Shown here: one piece after another, positions 8,320 to 17,001 of the stretch
How the letters are laid out: each line of letters starts with the position of its first letter
How positions within the stretch are numbered: the first letter of the stretch is position 1
DNA from: Clostridium porci
GTDB taxonomy: Bacteria; Bacillota; Clostridia; Lachnospirales; Lachnospiraceae
DNA length: 64,000 nt
Direction: 5' to 3'
NCBI RefSeq assembly: GCF_009696375.1
Contig: NZ_VUMD01000001.1
Location: 62,001-126,000, forward strand
Position numbers and translations under genes: made by a program
The notes under the pieces: model-generated
What the model was told of the DNA's origin: nothing
The model's input: the letters and a program-made list of their open reading frames with translations, nothing else
Database searches by the model: none

Positions 8320-9393
8320 TTACTGTAAAAATTGTTTCAAATGTTCTCCAACATTAGATGGTATTTCATAGTAACGCGGAAGCTCAAAATTTGGCATATC
8401 AGTATATGAATACGCTGTCCCATCTTCAATATAATAAATATCTTCTGCTTGATACAATATATCTCTTGACTGTTCTTTTAATTGAGGATTTATAGTTTTT
8501 CTTTCTAACGCATATCTTACAATAGAAAGAATAGGTTTGGAGTTCTCCGGTATACTTTCAACGATTATCCAATTATACATTTCTTCTTGATTTAGAAAAT
8601 CAGTGATTTCATGCAAATCAATAATTTGAGTAATTGCATTATCAGCAGCAGAAATGATTTCTATTTTTTGTTCTTTTGAAACACTGGCAACGCCCTCGTA
8701 TGTAATAGAGTTACTAACAAATTGAGGCAAAAAATCAGTATTCCCTGTATTATCATATGATAAATTTTTGTTCAGGTAATCTTCGGTATCAACAACCCAG
8801 ATATTTGCAGAAACAGCGTTTGCGAAATCTACATCAACTAATAAAATCCACTTTTCATTTTGCCTTTCAGCTTCTAATTGTAGAACAACAGCTTTTGTGT
8901 CATCCGGTGGTATTTTTTTAATTTCATCTATCATTTCAGAATCAGTTTCAACTCTTTGAACAATACCTTTCATATTCAAATTAGTAATCCGTAGTTTCAG
9001 TTTTGCAGTATCATTATCCTGCACAATATCTAAAATTTCCCATGAGAGGTTTTTAATTATCTCATTGTCAAGTTGATACACTAAATCCTTGTCGGAATCA
9101 ACTTCCTTTTCTTCACTTAATTCCCCAAATAAAGTATACTCAACATTTTCAGTTCCCCACGGAGTAACCATTATCTGCCTATTATTTGTATAAGCATTAA
9201 ATTTATCCATATCAAGATTTTTTAATGCCATCATAGTATCGTTTATCGTATTTTTCAAATCTTCATTTTTTTCATTTGAAAAGGTAGAGCTTGTCAAGGT
9301 CAAATTATTTTGAGAAATACCGTCATGCCCATTTCCACAAGCACATAAACAAAGAATAAGTAAACTACTCAAAATAATACGCCCTAAAAACAT
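8320..9393 (-). CDS. Hypothetical secreted lipoprotein
   Basis: A 357-residue protein that I do not recognise. The N-terminus MFLGRIILSSLLILCLCACGN is a lipoprotein signal peptide with Cys about residue 19. The mature part is acidic and asparagine-rich, without membrane segments; it has an early region with NTINDTMMALKNLDMDKFN, like small sensor or anchoring lipoproteins with NTF2-like repeats, but this is only an impression. The start at 9393 has a strong site (AAGGAGGATTAAA). It lies 11 bp downstream of the interrupted HTH/membrane regulator and was probably co-transcribed with it, so the insertion may have cut it off from its promoter. Confidence 0.8.
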   Translation of the reverse strand: MFLGRIILSSLLILCLCACGNGHDGISQNNLTLTSSTFSNEKNEDLKNTINDTMMALKNLDMDKFNAYTNNRQIMVTPWGTENVEYTLFGELSEEKEVDSDKDLVYQLDNEIIKNLSWEILDIVQDNDTAKLKLRITNLNMKGIVQRVETDSEMIDEIKKIPPDDTKAVVLQLEAERQNEKWILLVDVDFANAVSANIWVVDTEDYLNKNLSYDNTGNTDFLPQFVSNSITYEGVASVSKEQKIEIISAADNAITQIIDLHEITDFLNQEEMYNWIIVESIPENSKPILSIVRYALERKTINPQLKEQSRDILYQAEDIYYIEDGTAYSYTDMPNFELPRYYEIPSNVGEHLKQFLQ

Positions 9394-9404
9394 TTTAATC
9401 CTCC

Positions 9405-9675
9405 TTAAAATATGGAACCTAATAGCTCCATTGATATAACAAAAAGTACAGGTACTACTACAAATACACCAAAGGCAATTATAAATATCGTGAGTGCTAC
9501 TCTTATAGACGCAGGCAAATCATGTAATTTATTAAATCCCTTTTTTTCCTTATATACAATATGATCCTTGTATACTATTTGATTATCGAGTTCCTTGCCT
9601 GTTAATATATAATCGGTGCTAACTTTATAAATATCACTCAACTTCAAAATATTATTGATGTCTGGATTTGCTTGG
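9405..9675 (-). pseudogene. 3' portion of an XRE regulator with membrane tail, split by a mobile element
   Basis: From the element junction the minus strand reads QANPDINNI, then LKLSDIYKVSTDYILTGKE, the end of an XRE-type HTH domain. A linker follows, then one or two hydrophobic helices near the C-terminus (VALTIFIIAFGVFVVVPVLF). The N-terminal half lies at 17131-17243, beyond the inserted element. Joining the two halves through the GG core gives an uninterrupted 127-residue protein with the family-typical sequence KWEGGQANPDI. The fragment lacks an initiator of its own; an internal TTG could give an 80-residue product of doubtful function. Confidence 0.85.
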
Positions 9676-9678
9676 CCC

Positions 9679-9698
9679 GTTTCCCTTAGTTAAAGATA
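9679..9698 (+). repeat. Left inverted terminal repeat of the mobilizable element
   Basis: Twenty bases, GTTTCCCTTAGTTAAAGATA, matching 18 of 20 with the opposite strand of 17110-17129. It begins one base inside the element, next to the CC core. Confidence 0.8.
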
Positions 9699-9720
9699 TT
9701 GTTGGGTATCTCAAGATGTG

Positions 9721-11343
9721 TCATTCGATTTTGCCGATAAAGCGGTAGAAGATTTCCACTTCCTGTTCCCGGCTTCCGTCCTCACTTTTGACCGCTTCAT
9801 GGACAAGGATTTTTTCAATCAGCGTATTCAGAAGTTCAGCCGTCAATTCTGTGGGATTGACATACTGTTTCATCAGACCTATCCACTTTTCAGCGTCAAC
9901 CGCTGTCTGGGCGGCGGTCTCCATCGCTTCGTGAAGCCGTTCAATTTTTACGTCCAATTCTCGCTGTTCGCCCTGATACTTTTCGGACAGCATATTGAAA
10001 TTGTATTCTGTAATGCGTCCGGCAGACCAGTCCTCATACATTTTTGCAAACAGGGTGTCTACTTCTGCTTTGCGCTTTTCCGCCTTTTTCAGTTCGGCTG
10101 TCTGCCGCTTCCTTGCAGTATTGCGTTCCTTGTCGCTGGCGTTAAGTAGCCGTTTCAGAAGTTTGTCCCCATCCTGCTGTGCCAGCACAGACCAGTATTG
10201 CAGACGGGAAAGGACATAGGCGTAAAGCACATCATAGCGGATATAGTGCATGGAACACTGGTGCAATCCTTGCCCGTACTTGCTACAATGGTAGTGGGCA
10301 TAGGGATTTTTGTTCTGGCTGTTCATACCATAGGCCAGCGACCAGCCGCAGTCCGCACATTTTACCAGCCCGGAAAATATCTGTGTTGTGCCGTTCTTCT
10401 GCCGTCTGCGCCTGTTGCAAATCTGCTCCTGTACTTGACGGAACACATCTTCGGAAATAATCGCTTCGTGGGTGTTCTCCACACGATACCATTCCTCTTT
10501 TGGCTTGCGTACTTTCTTCTTGTTTTTGAATGAAATGTTGGTCTGCTTATTGTGGACGCTGTGTCCGATATAGGTTTCCTCTTTCAGAATACTTTTCACC
10601 TGCGCTATCGTCCACGCATAGGCTTTTTCCTCCGGCGCTCCGGCATAGATATTTGCGAAAGTGCCGTATCTCTGGAAATTCAGCCAGCCGGGAGTAGGTA
10701 CTTTTTCTTCGACCAAAATCCGTGTAATGCTGGCGGCTCCCCGGCCATGAACGGCAAGGTCAAAAATCTTTTCGATAATCCACCTTGTTTCCGGGTCAAT
10801 CAGAAGATGGCCTTTCTTATCTGGGTCTTTGACATAGCCAAGCGGAGCATAGGCTCCATAGTGTGCGCCATTTGCGAACCGTGTCCGCATGGCCGCCTTT
10901 ACCTTTTTGCTGGTCTGGCGGGCGTGCATTTCATTCAGAATGTTGAGGAATGGGGCAAGCTCATTCTCTCCGTTGATGGTGTCCACATTGTCATTGACAG
11001 CGATATAGCGGACGCCTTTGCTGGGAAAGTAGATTTCCGTGTACTGGCCGGTCAGAATGTAGTTTCTGCCTAAGCGGGATAAATCCTTCGTAACAACGCA
11101 GTTGATTTTCCCGTCCTCAATGTCATCAATCATTCTCTGAAAATCCGGCCTGTCAAAGTTCGTTCCAGACCATCCATCGTCGATATATTCATCTATGACA
11201 TTCAGGCCATGCTCGGCGGCATATTGCCGGAGCATCATGCGTTGTGTCTGAATACTCCCGCTTTCTCCTTGCAGTTCATCGTCCCGGCTCAATCTCATAT
11301 AAAGCGCCGTGTTGTAAATCGTAGTATTGTAAGGTTGTTTCAC
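9721..11343 (-). CDS. Large serine recombinase (TnpX-like)
   Basis: A 540-residue site-specific recombinase that would excise and integrate the element. The N-terminal resolvase domain shows ALYMRLSRDDE with the catalytic Ser at residue 19, then DDGWSGTNFDRPDF and TKDLSRLGRNY. A recombinase domain follows, then a zinc-ribbon (KCADCGWSLAY ... HYHCSKY ... CSMHYIR) and a C-terminal coiled coil. These are the parts of large serine recombinases of Tn4451-like elements. I chose the GTG at 11343 because AAGGAGGATTTTTACG lies just upstream; longer forms have no site. The gene sits at the left end with its stop 43 bp from the element boundary, as is usual for the enzyme that acts on that boundary. It looks intact. 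Confidence 0.93.
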   Translation of the reverse strand: MKQPYNTTIYNTALYMRLSRDDELQGESGSIQTQRMMLRQYAAEHGLNVIDEYIDDGWSGTNFDRPDFQRMIDDIEDGKINCVVTKDLSRLGRNYILTGQYTEIYFPSKGVRYIAVNDNVDTINGENELAPFLNILNEMHARQTSKKVKAAMRTRFANGAHYGAYAPLGYVKDPDKKGHLLIDPETRWIIEKIFDLAVHGRGAASITRILVEEKVPTPGWLNFQRYGTFANIYAGAPEEKAYAWTIAQVKSILKEETYIGHSVHNKQTNISFKNKKKVRKPKEEWYRVENTHEAIISEDVFRQVQEQICNRRRRQKNGTTQIFSGLVKCADCGWSLAYGMNSQNKNPYAHYHCSKYGQGLHQCSMHYIRYDVLYAYVLSRLQYWSVLAQQDGDKLLKRLLNASDKERNTARKRQTAELKKAEKRKAEVDTLFAKMYEDWSAGRITEYNFNMLSEKYQGEQRELDVKIERLHEAMETAAQTAVDAEKWIGLMKQYVNPTELTAELLNTLIEKILVHEAVKSEDGSREQEVEIFYRFIGKIE

Positions 11344-11442
11344 CGTAAAAATCCTCCTTCTAAAGAAACAACCCACGCTTACAATACTTTTGCTCTATGG
11401 CAATTATATCATAAGCGTGGGCGTGTTATCAATGATGGGCTA

Positions 11443-11637
11443 TCAGGTTGAAGCGGCTTTTTCTGCGGTATGCCGCACCACATCTACAATCAGATCACCG
11501 AGGGGCTTCCCGCCTGCGGCGAAGTGTTCGGAGATTTTTATACGGTTGTTCCCACATACAAAATACTGCGTGCCGTTCTCTGCTTGTATAACCTGCCCTG
11601 TTCGGGGTGTAAAAATATCGCTTTCACTTTTTGCCAT
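11443..11637 (-). CDS. Small TnpW-like element protein
   Basis: A 64-residue protein starting MAKSESDIFTPRTGQ, with the ribosome binding site GGAGGACA. The pattern GTQYFVCGNNRIKISEHF followed by a short basic/aliphatic tail resembles the small proteins annotated TnpW that are found beside serine recombinases in Clostridial elements. Function is unknown. The assignment rests on position and a weak sequence resemblance. Confidence 0.5.
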   Translation of the reverse strand: MAKSESDIFTPRTGQVIQAENGTQYFVCGNNRIKISEHFAAGGKPLGDLIVDVVRHTAEKAAST

Positions 11638-11709
11638 CCAGTGTCCTCCATATTCAGTTTTCAAGGTACAATGCCGCACAGAGGCGGCGAAAATTTCTGC
11701 TTATATCTA

Positions 11710-12654
11710 TCACCTTTCCTTTACCGTGTGCCGCTGCTGACGTTTCAGTTCCGCCAGTATATCCGGCGGGATACGGTCAACCAGCCGCTGTAAATTGTCC
11801 AGTTCGCTTTTCAGCTTTGCCCGTTCCATCGTATCTTTCATCTTTCCTTTTTCGCTGGCCTTTGCCCTTGCTTCCAACTTCTCATTCTCCGCCAGCAGGT
11901 CATTGATTGTGACCTTGTACTTTTTCAACTGCCCGGAGAAATTCTCCATCTGCGGGAACCACTTTTTCAGCATGGAGAGGGCTTCCTCTTTTTTCTTTCC
12001 GGCGTTCAGCGGGTTAATGCCGTCCAGTGTGGCTTCAATGGCTCTTGCCTGCCGGGAGAGGGAAACCGCCTGTTTGAAAAGCCGGGTGGGGATATGCTTC
12101 CGGCCTGTCCTGCTGGCGCTCTCCCCACGCTCCAAGTCAGGATATTTCTCCACCATATAGGCGTGAAAATCGTCCTGCCACTTCGTCAGGTTTGCCCGGT
12201 TGCCGATAATCTCCTTTGCACACAGGCGGTTGTCCTTTGTCAGCGGAACAAAGGTCAAATGCAGGTGGGGCGTTTTCTCGTCCATGTGTACCACCGCCGA
12301 CACGATATTTTCCCGTCCTACCCGGCCAATGAGGAAGTCCGCCGCCCTCTGGAAAAACGCCTGTATCTCCTTTGGGGATTTCCCCTTGAAAAACTCCGGG
12401 CTGGCAGTTACCAGCGTATCGACAAACCGTGTGCTGTCCTTGCGGGTTCGGCACCCGGCCTGTTCAATGCGGTTTTGAATGAAATGATAGTACCTGCCCT
12501 CTGGCTTGACGATATGAAAGTTGTACTTGCTCCGGCTTGTGTCAATGTCGGGGTTGCTGGCGTATTGTTCTTTCTGTCTTTCGTGATGGGCTTCCAGCGG
12601 CCTTGCCGGGTTGCCCTTGTGCTTCTCAAACCGCAAAATTGCGTGTTGTGCCAT
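11710..12654 (-). CDS. mobV: MobV-family relaxase (Pre/Mob)
   Basis: A 314-residue mobilization protein that should nick the element's origin of transfer. The diagnostic HxDExxPHxH motif is HMDEKTPHLH at residues 123-132 and the N-terminal motif MAQHAILRFEKHKG is typical of MobV. The C-terminal part from about 225 is a lysine/glutamate-rich coiled coil. It is somewhat shorter than most MobV proteins (about 400 residues), mainly in the coiled-coil tail. The start at 12654 follows AAAGGAGCAGA. With no type IV secretion genes nearby, transfer would need a helper element. Confidence 0.92.
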   Translation of the reverse strand: MAQHAILRFEKHKGNPARPLEAHHERQKEQYASNPDIDTSRSKYNFHIVKPEGRYYHFIQNRIEQAGCRTRKDSTRFVDTLVTASPEFFKGKSPKEIQAFFQRAADFLIGRVGRENIVSAVVHMDEKTPHLHLTFVPLTKDNRLCAKEIIGNRANLTKWQDDFHAYMVEKYPDLERGESASRTGRKHIPTRLFKQAVSLSRQARAIEATLDGINPLNAGKKKEEALSMLKKWFPQMENFSGQLKKYKVTINDLLAENEKLEARAKASEKGKMKDTMERAKLKSELDNLQRLVDRIPPDILAELKRQQRHTVKER

Positions 12655-12837
12655 TCTGCTCCTTTCCCCATTCCTTTCCTATCCGGGGTTTTCCACAGGG
12701 AAAATCCCGCAGAAATTAGCTCGGATAGGATTGGAATGGATAGAATATAAATAAATCTTTTTAATCTTTGTATTTCTATATACCGTCCGGTTTTCGTACT
12801 TCCGGGGAGTGATTTCCTCACTTCATAAGTACGGTTT

Positions 12838-13233
12838 TCAGCCCTCCGGCGTACCAGAACCGGATTTCTTGAAGTCGGTGTTTGGAACCGCTTCATAGGA
12901 TTTTGGGAAAATGCGGTTGGGTTTTCCACAGCCCTGCTTCTGGATCTCCACCAGCCCGGCGTATTGCAGTTCCCGCAGGGTGTTTACCGCTTTCTGCCGC
13001 CCACAGTGGAGCAGGTCAACCACCTCGCAGATGGGATAGTACAGATAAATCCGTCCGCAATCATCCGCCCACCCATTCTTGCGGGATAACTCTGTCCGGC
13101 GCAGGATAAAGGCGTACAGAACCTTTGCCTCGTTGGACAAGGGCTTGAATGTGGGGGCTTCAAAGAGGAAATTCGGGAGCCGGGTGAAGCTGAACGCCTT
13201 TTCCGGCTGATGGATATAGATGGTATTTGTCAT
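12838..13233 (-). CDS. RepA N-terminal domain protein, C-terminally truncated
   Basis: A 131-residue protein matching the N-terminal winged-helix domain of RepA-like replication initiators of Clostridial conjugative elements: FTRLPNFLFEAPTFKPLS, then LYAFILRRTELSRKNGW, then GRQKAVNTLRELQYAGLVEI. Full-length relatives run to 250 residues or more. Here a stop follows SGSGTPEG, and the expected low-complexity linker (repeats like YEVRKS and TYEVRK) is still visible in another frame downstream. The C-terminal domain has been lost or shifted out of frame. It may still bind DNA, but an initiator role is doubtful. Confidence 0.65.
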   Translation of the reverse strand: MTNTIYIHQPEKAFSFTRLPNFLFEAPTFKPLSNEAKVLYAFILRRTELSRKNGWADDCGRIYLYYPICEVVDLLHCGRQKAVNTLRELQYAGLVEIQKQGCGKPNRIFPKSYEAVPNTDFKKSGSGTPEG

Positions 13234-13344
13234 AGTGCGTTTTGTGGACGGTTAGAAGCCCGTTTTCCGGGGCGGGCGATACTTTATACCACCAGCCCCG
13301 GTTTGGGGCTTGCGAAGCCTGATAAATCAAGGCTTTTTTCGCTC

Positions 13345-13758
13345 CTAACTGTCCACAGCAGACCTCCTTTTCCGTTCACTTTCTGTTTTCTGCCGCCTGT
13401 GAACTCTGGCGGCACAGCCGGGGCAGTATTTTGCCCGGTTGGATTTGGGGACGAACACACCGCCGCAGACCTCACAGCGTTTCAAGTCCTTATCCCGGAA
13501 AATCTCCGCTTCCAGCGTCCCGTCCAGCGGCAAGACCGCCCAGCGGAACCACTTACAGCAGACCGAGAAAGAAATCGTCTGCGGACAGGTGCAGGTGTCC
13601 CCATCGTCAAGGACAATGCAGTTGCCGTCCTCACAGCAACAGCACTCCCGGCGTATCAGGCTGGCCGCCTGTTTTCTCTGCGCCGGGGTCATGCGGTAAA
13701 GGGAACCGTCCGGCCTGCGTTCCAGCGGCGGCAAGTCTTTATAGGGGTTATCTCTCAT
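13345..13758 (-). CDS. Cysteine-rich VLP-type element protein
   Basis: A 137-residue protein with two cysteine-rich segments, RRECCCCEDGNCIVLDDGD with CTCPQ following, and CEVCGGVFVPKSNRAKYCPGC near the C-terminus (a CxxC...CxxC zinc ribbon). This matches the cysteine-rich VLP family found next to repA in Tn1549-like and related elements. The start at 13758 (MRDNPYKDLPP) has GGAGGGAACGC upstream; longer upstream readings are not protein-like. The biochemical role is unknown; metal-dependent nucleic-acid binding is a guess from the ribbon. Confidence 0.75.
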   Translation of the reverse strand: MRDNPYKDLPPLERRPDGSLYRMTPAQRKQAASLIRRECCCCEDGNCIVLDDGDTCTCPQTISFSVCCKWFRWAVLPLDGTLEAEIFRDKDLKRCEVCGGVFVPKSNRAKYCPGCAARVHRRQKTESERKRRSAVDS

Positions 13759-13853
13759 GCGTTCCCTCCATTTTGCTTTCCGTTGCCGTTCTCCCCGAAA
13801 AGGTTTCCTGCCCCATTCCTGCGGCGTGTTCCGGCGTTGGCACGCTCCTCGCA

Positions 13854-13878
13854 ACTTCGGGACATTTTGTCCCGAAGT
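13854..13878. repeat. Palindrome copy 1 in the mobilizable element
   Basis: Perfect inverted repeat ACTTCGGGACA-TTT-TGTCCCGAAGT. An imperfect copy is at 16735-16759. It may be a transcription terminator, an oriT component or a regulator site. Confidence 0.55.
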
Positions 13879-13981
13879 CCGACTCCTTGCGGTGCTTCCC
13901 CAGCCGGGGTATTCCTTTTCGGACGGTCATTCTGTTTTCAAGGTGCCGTCCATCGATGAACTACCCTAAGTCTACACGAAA

Positions 13982-14019
13982 AAAATGCAATTCCCGGAAT
14001 ATTGCGAGAATTGCATTTT
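13982..14019. promoter_or_regulatory. Operator-like inverted repeat upstream of the element XRE regulator
   Basis: AAAATGCAATTC (13982-13993) and GAATTGCATTTT (14008-14019) form a 12-bp perfect inverted repeat. A further ATTGCAtttttgcaat palindrome overlaps the promoter at 14041-14056. The repeated TTGCA half-sites suggest autoregulation by the XRE protein. Confidence 0.5.
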
Positions 14020-14041
14020 GATGAAGTTTACACTTTGGAAA

Positions 14042-14069
14042 TTGCATTTTTGCAATCATTCTGTATAAT
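14042..14069 (+). promoter_or_regulatory. Promoter of the element XRE regulator
   Basis: TTGCAT (14042-14047), 16-bp spacer and a perfect TATAAT (14064-14069), 28 bp before the start codon. The -35 lies inside the palindrome ATTGCA...TGCAAT, so a bound repressor would block it. Confidence 0.65.
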
Positions 14070-14096
14070 GGAAGTATGCGGAGGAGGTGCGTATCT

Positions 14097-14900
14097 ATGG
14101 CTTTACCCGGAACGCCCGGACAGCGGATTTCCGATTTATGCAACGGGAACCACATCACACAAAAGGAACTTGCGGAGAAGATAGGCGTTTCCGCTTCCCA
14201 GTTGAGCCGCATTGTCAGCGGCGAAACAAGAACGGTCAGCAGTGATATTCTCATAGGTGTGGCAAAGGAATTTAAGGTATCGACAGACTACATACTGGGC
14301 TTGTCTACCGTGAGCGTTCGTAAAAGCTACGATATTTCTGAATTAGGCTTGTCCGAGGGAGCCGTGAGGGGGCTTGTGACGGGTGCTGTTGATGTGCAAA
14401 TCCTCAACCGCCTGTTGGAACACAGGAATTTTCCTAAGCTGATAGATTTGATACGGATTTATTTTCAGGATACGGCGGCAAAGGGCATAACAGCAAGAAA
14501 CCAGCTTATCGAGATGGCAACGGCTTCCCTGTCCGACCTGATGAAAGAACACCCGGAACACCGGGCAGAAGCGAAGCAGGATTTACAGCTTTTGAACGCC
14601 CAAAAGATAGGGGAACATGAAGCGGAGATTGAAAAAATCAAAAATGTGTTCCTGGCTATCCTGCGGGACATTAAGAAAGACATTGACAACGGGGAACAGC
14701 CGGGAGAAGCTGTGACCGCCGCTATGTTCCAAGCCATGCGGGACGCACTGGCGGAACAGAAACAAAAACCACTTTCCATTGACGATGTAACGGCGATGAT
14801 AGCTGGACAGATCGGACAGCTTACACCGATGGATAAAGAAACTGTTGAAATGTTCCAGCAGTTTGCGAAGAAGATGATTGAGCAGGCAGGAACAAAGTGA
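14097..14900 (+). CDS. XRE-family transcriptional regulator of the mobilizable element
   Basis: A 267-residue protein. Residues 1-75 form an XRE HTH (ITQKELAEKIGVSASQLSRIV ... FKVSTDYILGL). The rest is a helical, charged region, with a long acidic/basic stretch around EAEIEKIKNVFLAILRDIKKD. I preferred the ATG at 14097 since GGAGGAGGTGCGT precedes it; the upstream ATG at 14076 would place the ribosome binding site inside the gene. Its promoter region has TTGCA palindromes. It is followed after 28 bp by the P-loop kinase gene. Likely controls element gene expression; the effector is unknown. Confidence 0.85.
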   Translation: MALPGTPGQRISDLCNGNHITQKELAEKIGVSASQLSRIVSGETRTVSSDILIGVAKEFKVSTDYILGLSTVSVRKSYDISELGLSEGAVRGLVTGAVDVQILNRLLEHRNFPKLIDLIRIYFQDTAAKGITARNQLIEMATASLSDLMKEHPEHRAEAKQDLQLLNAQKIGEHEAEIEKIKNVFLAILRDIKKDIDNGEQPGEAVTAAMFQAMRDALAEQKQKPLSIDDVTAMIAGQIGQLTPMDKETVEMFQQFAKKMIEQAGTK

Positions 14901-14928
14901 TAAATTTGAATTGTGAGGGAAAATACAG

Positions 14929-15474
14929 ATGAATCAAGGAAGAATTATTGTGATTACAGGCTCACCGGGGACAGGAAAAACAACAACTGCGTCAATTGTC
15001 GCAAAGGAATCAGATATGGATAAATCAGTGCATATGCACACCGATGACTTTTTTCATTACTTAAGCAAAGGCGCAATACCACCACATTTGCCAGAATCCA
15101 ACGAGCAAAATCTGGTTGTCATTGAAGCCTTTTTAGAAGCTGCAAAGCGATATGCTCGTGGCGGATATGATGTAATTGTAGATGGGATTGTCGGGCCATG
15201 GTTTTTGGAGCCATGGAAAGCTCTTGCCCAAGAAGATTACGAGGTACACTATATTGTATTAAGAGCGAGTAAAAAAGAAACTATGAAGCGAGCTGTGGAA
15301 CGCTCAAAATTAGATAGAAAAACAAATATTGAATTAGTGGAAACAATGTGGGAGCAATTTTCCGGTTTGGGAGTATATGAATCAAATGTCATAGACACAA
15401 CTACATTCACAATTAAAGATACGGTTTCCGCAATAAAAGAAAGAGTTGCATGTGGGACGTCTTTACTATCTTAG
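14929..15474 (+). CDS. P-loop kinase (AAA_33 / chloramphenicol-phosphotransferase-like)
   Basis: A 181-residue soluble nucleotide-binding protein. Walker A is GSPGTGKTTT at residues 11-20; the rest has the layout of small-molecule kinases, with HTDDFFHYL (a likely substrate-binding acidic pair) and DVIVDGIVGPWFL. It resembles chloramphenicol O-phosphotransferase-type and related AAA_33 kinases carried next to resistance genes. Substrate cannot be told from sequence. It is AT-richer than the mobilization genes and lies beside the streptomycin adenylyltransferase, so the two may have been acquired together. A hairpin (15517-15561) separates them. Confidence 0.75.
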   Translation: MNQGRIIVITGSPGTGKTTTASIVAKESDMDKSVHMHTDDFFHYLSKGAIPPHLPESNEQNLVVIEAFLEAAKRYARGGYDVIVDGIVGPWFLEPWKALAQEDYEVHYIVLRASKKETMKRAVERSKLDRKTNIELVETMWEQFSGLGVYESNVIDTTTFTIKDTVSAIKERVACGTSLLS

Positions 15475-15516
15475 ACATTCCCATTTGTCAGGAAGATAGC
15501 AAAGCCAGCCGAGCCA

Positions 15517-15561
15517 GTCAACGGTCAAGATGAACGGCGCATTTCATGCGCCGCCGTTGAC
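15517..15561. repeat. Nested inverted repeat between kinase and resistance gene
   Basis: Outer arms GTCAACGG (15517-15524) / CCGTTGAC (15554-15561) enclose inner arms GGCGCAT (15536-15542) / ATGCGCC (15546-15552). It may be a terminator without a T-run or a recombination scar where the cargo joined the element. Confidence 0.5.
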
Positions 15562-15649
15562 AGTCCCGCCCGTCTTTGCTAAAGGGTAATCAAGGCGGGA
15601 AAGCCCTAAAATGGCTTCACACCTATTTCAATAATTGGAGGAGATAAAA

Positions 15650-16516
15650 ATGAGATCAGAAAAGGAAGTTTATGATATTGTTTTGAATTTTGCAAAAACA
15701 GACAAACGCATTCGCATGGTTACTTTGGAAGGATCTAGAACAAATACAAATATTCCGCCTGATGATTTTCAGGATTTTGATATTACTTTTTTTGTTACGG
15801 ATATGGACAGCTTCACAAGTGATGATAAATGGCTAGATATATTTGGTGAAAGGTTGATTCTGCAAAAGCCGGAAGATATGGAATTATTTCCAGCTGTAGA
15901 AAAGGGATTTTCATATTTAATGCTGTTTACTGATGATGTTAAGATAGATTTAACTTTGCTGCCGCTGGAACTGATAGACGAGTATTTTACATGGGATAAA
16001 CTGGTAAAGTTACTGTTGGATAAAGACAACCGTATCGTAAAGCCGCCAATACCAACGGATATAGACTACCACTTGCAGAAGCCTACTCAAAGAATGTTTG
16101 ACGATTGCTGTAATGAATTTTGGAATACTACAACATATGTAGTAAAGGGCTTATGCCGCAAAGAAATTCTTTTTGCTATTGACCATATGAATGATATAGT
16201 ACGAAAAGAATTGCTTCGCATGATTTCCTGGCTGATTGGTATCAAACAGGGATTTCATTTCAGTTTGGGAAAAAACTATAAATTTATGAAGCAATATGTC
16301 CCAGAGGAATTGTGGGAACGACTTATGTCCACTTATAATATGGATTCCTATCCCCATATGTGGGAATCCTTTGAACAATGTATGGCATTGTTCCGGGAGG
16401 TTTCGTCAGAAGTGGCATGCCAGTTGGATTACCAGTATCCACTATATGATGAAAAAATCAGTAATTATGTGATTCGGCAAAAGAAAAAATATGGCATTGA
16501 AGATGATAACAAATAA
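15650..16516 (+). CDS. ant(6): Aminoglycoside 6-adenylyltransferase, ANT(6)-Ib-like (streptomycin resistance)
   Basis: A 288-residue enzyme that adenylylates streptomycin at the 6 position. The nucleotidyltransferase core LEGSRTN (26-32) and DFDITFF (42-48) provides the metal-binding Asp residues. Family blocks CCNEFWNTTTYVVKGLCRKEILFAIDH, cited here in part, and SLGKNYKFMK are present; wording agrees more with ANT(6)-Ib than ANT(6)-Ia, by memory of both. Start at 15650 with GGAGGAGATAAAA. Length matches the family. It is the last gene before the right end of the element and is presumably expressed in the host. No sign of truncation. Confidence 0.93.
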   Translation: MRSEKEVYDIVLNFAKTDKRIRMVTLEGSRTNTNIPPDDFQDFDITFFVTDMDSFTSDDKWLDIFGERLILQKPEDMELFPAVEKGFSYLMLFTDDVKIDLTLLPLELIDEYFTWDKLVKLLLDKDNRIVKPPIPTDIDYHLQKPTQRMFDDCCNEFWNTTTYVVKGLCRKEILFAIDHMNDIVRKELLRMISWLIGIKQGFHFSLGKNYKFMKQYVPEELWERLMSTYNMDSYPHMWESFEQCMALFREVSSEVACQLDYQYPLYDEKISNYVIRQKKKYGIEDDNK

Positions 16517-16734
16517 AATTTTTTCAATCGAAAAAATTTATTTTGATTATTCAATTTTGAAAAACTGAATACCTCAAAATCAGAAAGAGAGCGGCCAAGC
16601 ACTTTGAGGGATTGGCCGCCTTGTCCACCCATCCAGCGGGACAGCGGGCGGAGGTCAAGGCCGGGTGTAAACCCGTTCATTTCAGCCTTGACGGTTGCCC
16701 GTTGTCCTGCTACTTTTCCGGGAGTGTGGCCACA

Positions 16735-16759
16735 ACTTCGGGACACTTTGTCCACAAGT
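16735..16759. repeat. Palindrome copy 2 in the mobilizable element
   Basis: ACTTCGGGACA-CTT-TGTCCACAAGT, an imperfect copy of the palindrome at 13854-13878. The left arm is identical in both copies. Confidence 0.5.
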
Positions 16760-17001
16760 TGGAGCGTAGGACGAGGAACTGGGGCTTTCATATACGCCCT
16801 GTCTGCTGATGAGTCCAGACCTGCGCTTGCGGCTCCACGCCACGCAAGCACAGCCCTGTTTTCCTGCCGCTTCAAATGCCCTTGCCCTCCCCGGCGGCAA
16901 CGGCATTTTCACGGCAACGCCGGCAGAGCGTATAACACACTACACTTTGCTTCGCAAAGTCGTGTGCCAAATGGGGGCGTTGCCCCCTTTGGAAACCCCC
17001 A

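Noticed and set aside
10198-11073. Plus-strand frames of 111-173 codons opposite the serine recombinase
   Set aside because: The recombinase on the other strand has its catalytic serine, zinc ribbon and coiled coil all in one frame, so these are shadows.
12094-12750. A 218-codon plus-strand frame across the relaxase gene
   Set aside because: Complementary to the MobV gene, whose HxDExxPHxH motif is intact. The frame is a by-product of its GC-rich third positions.
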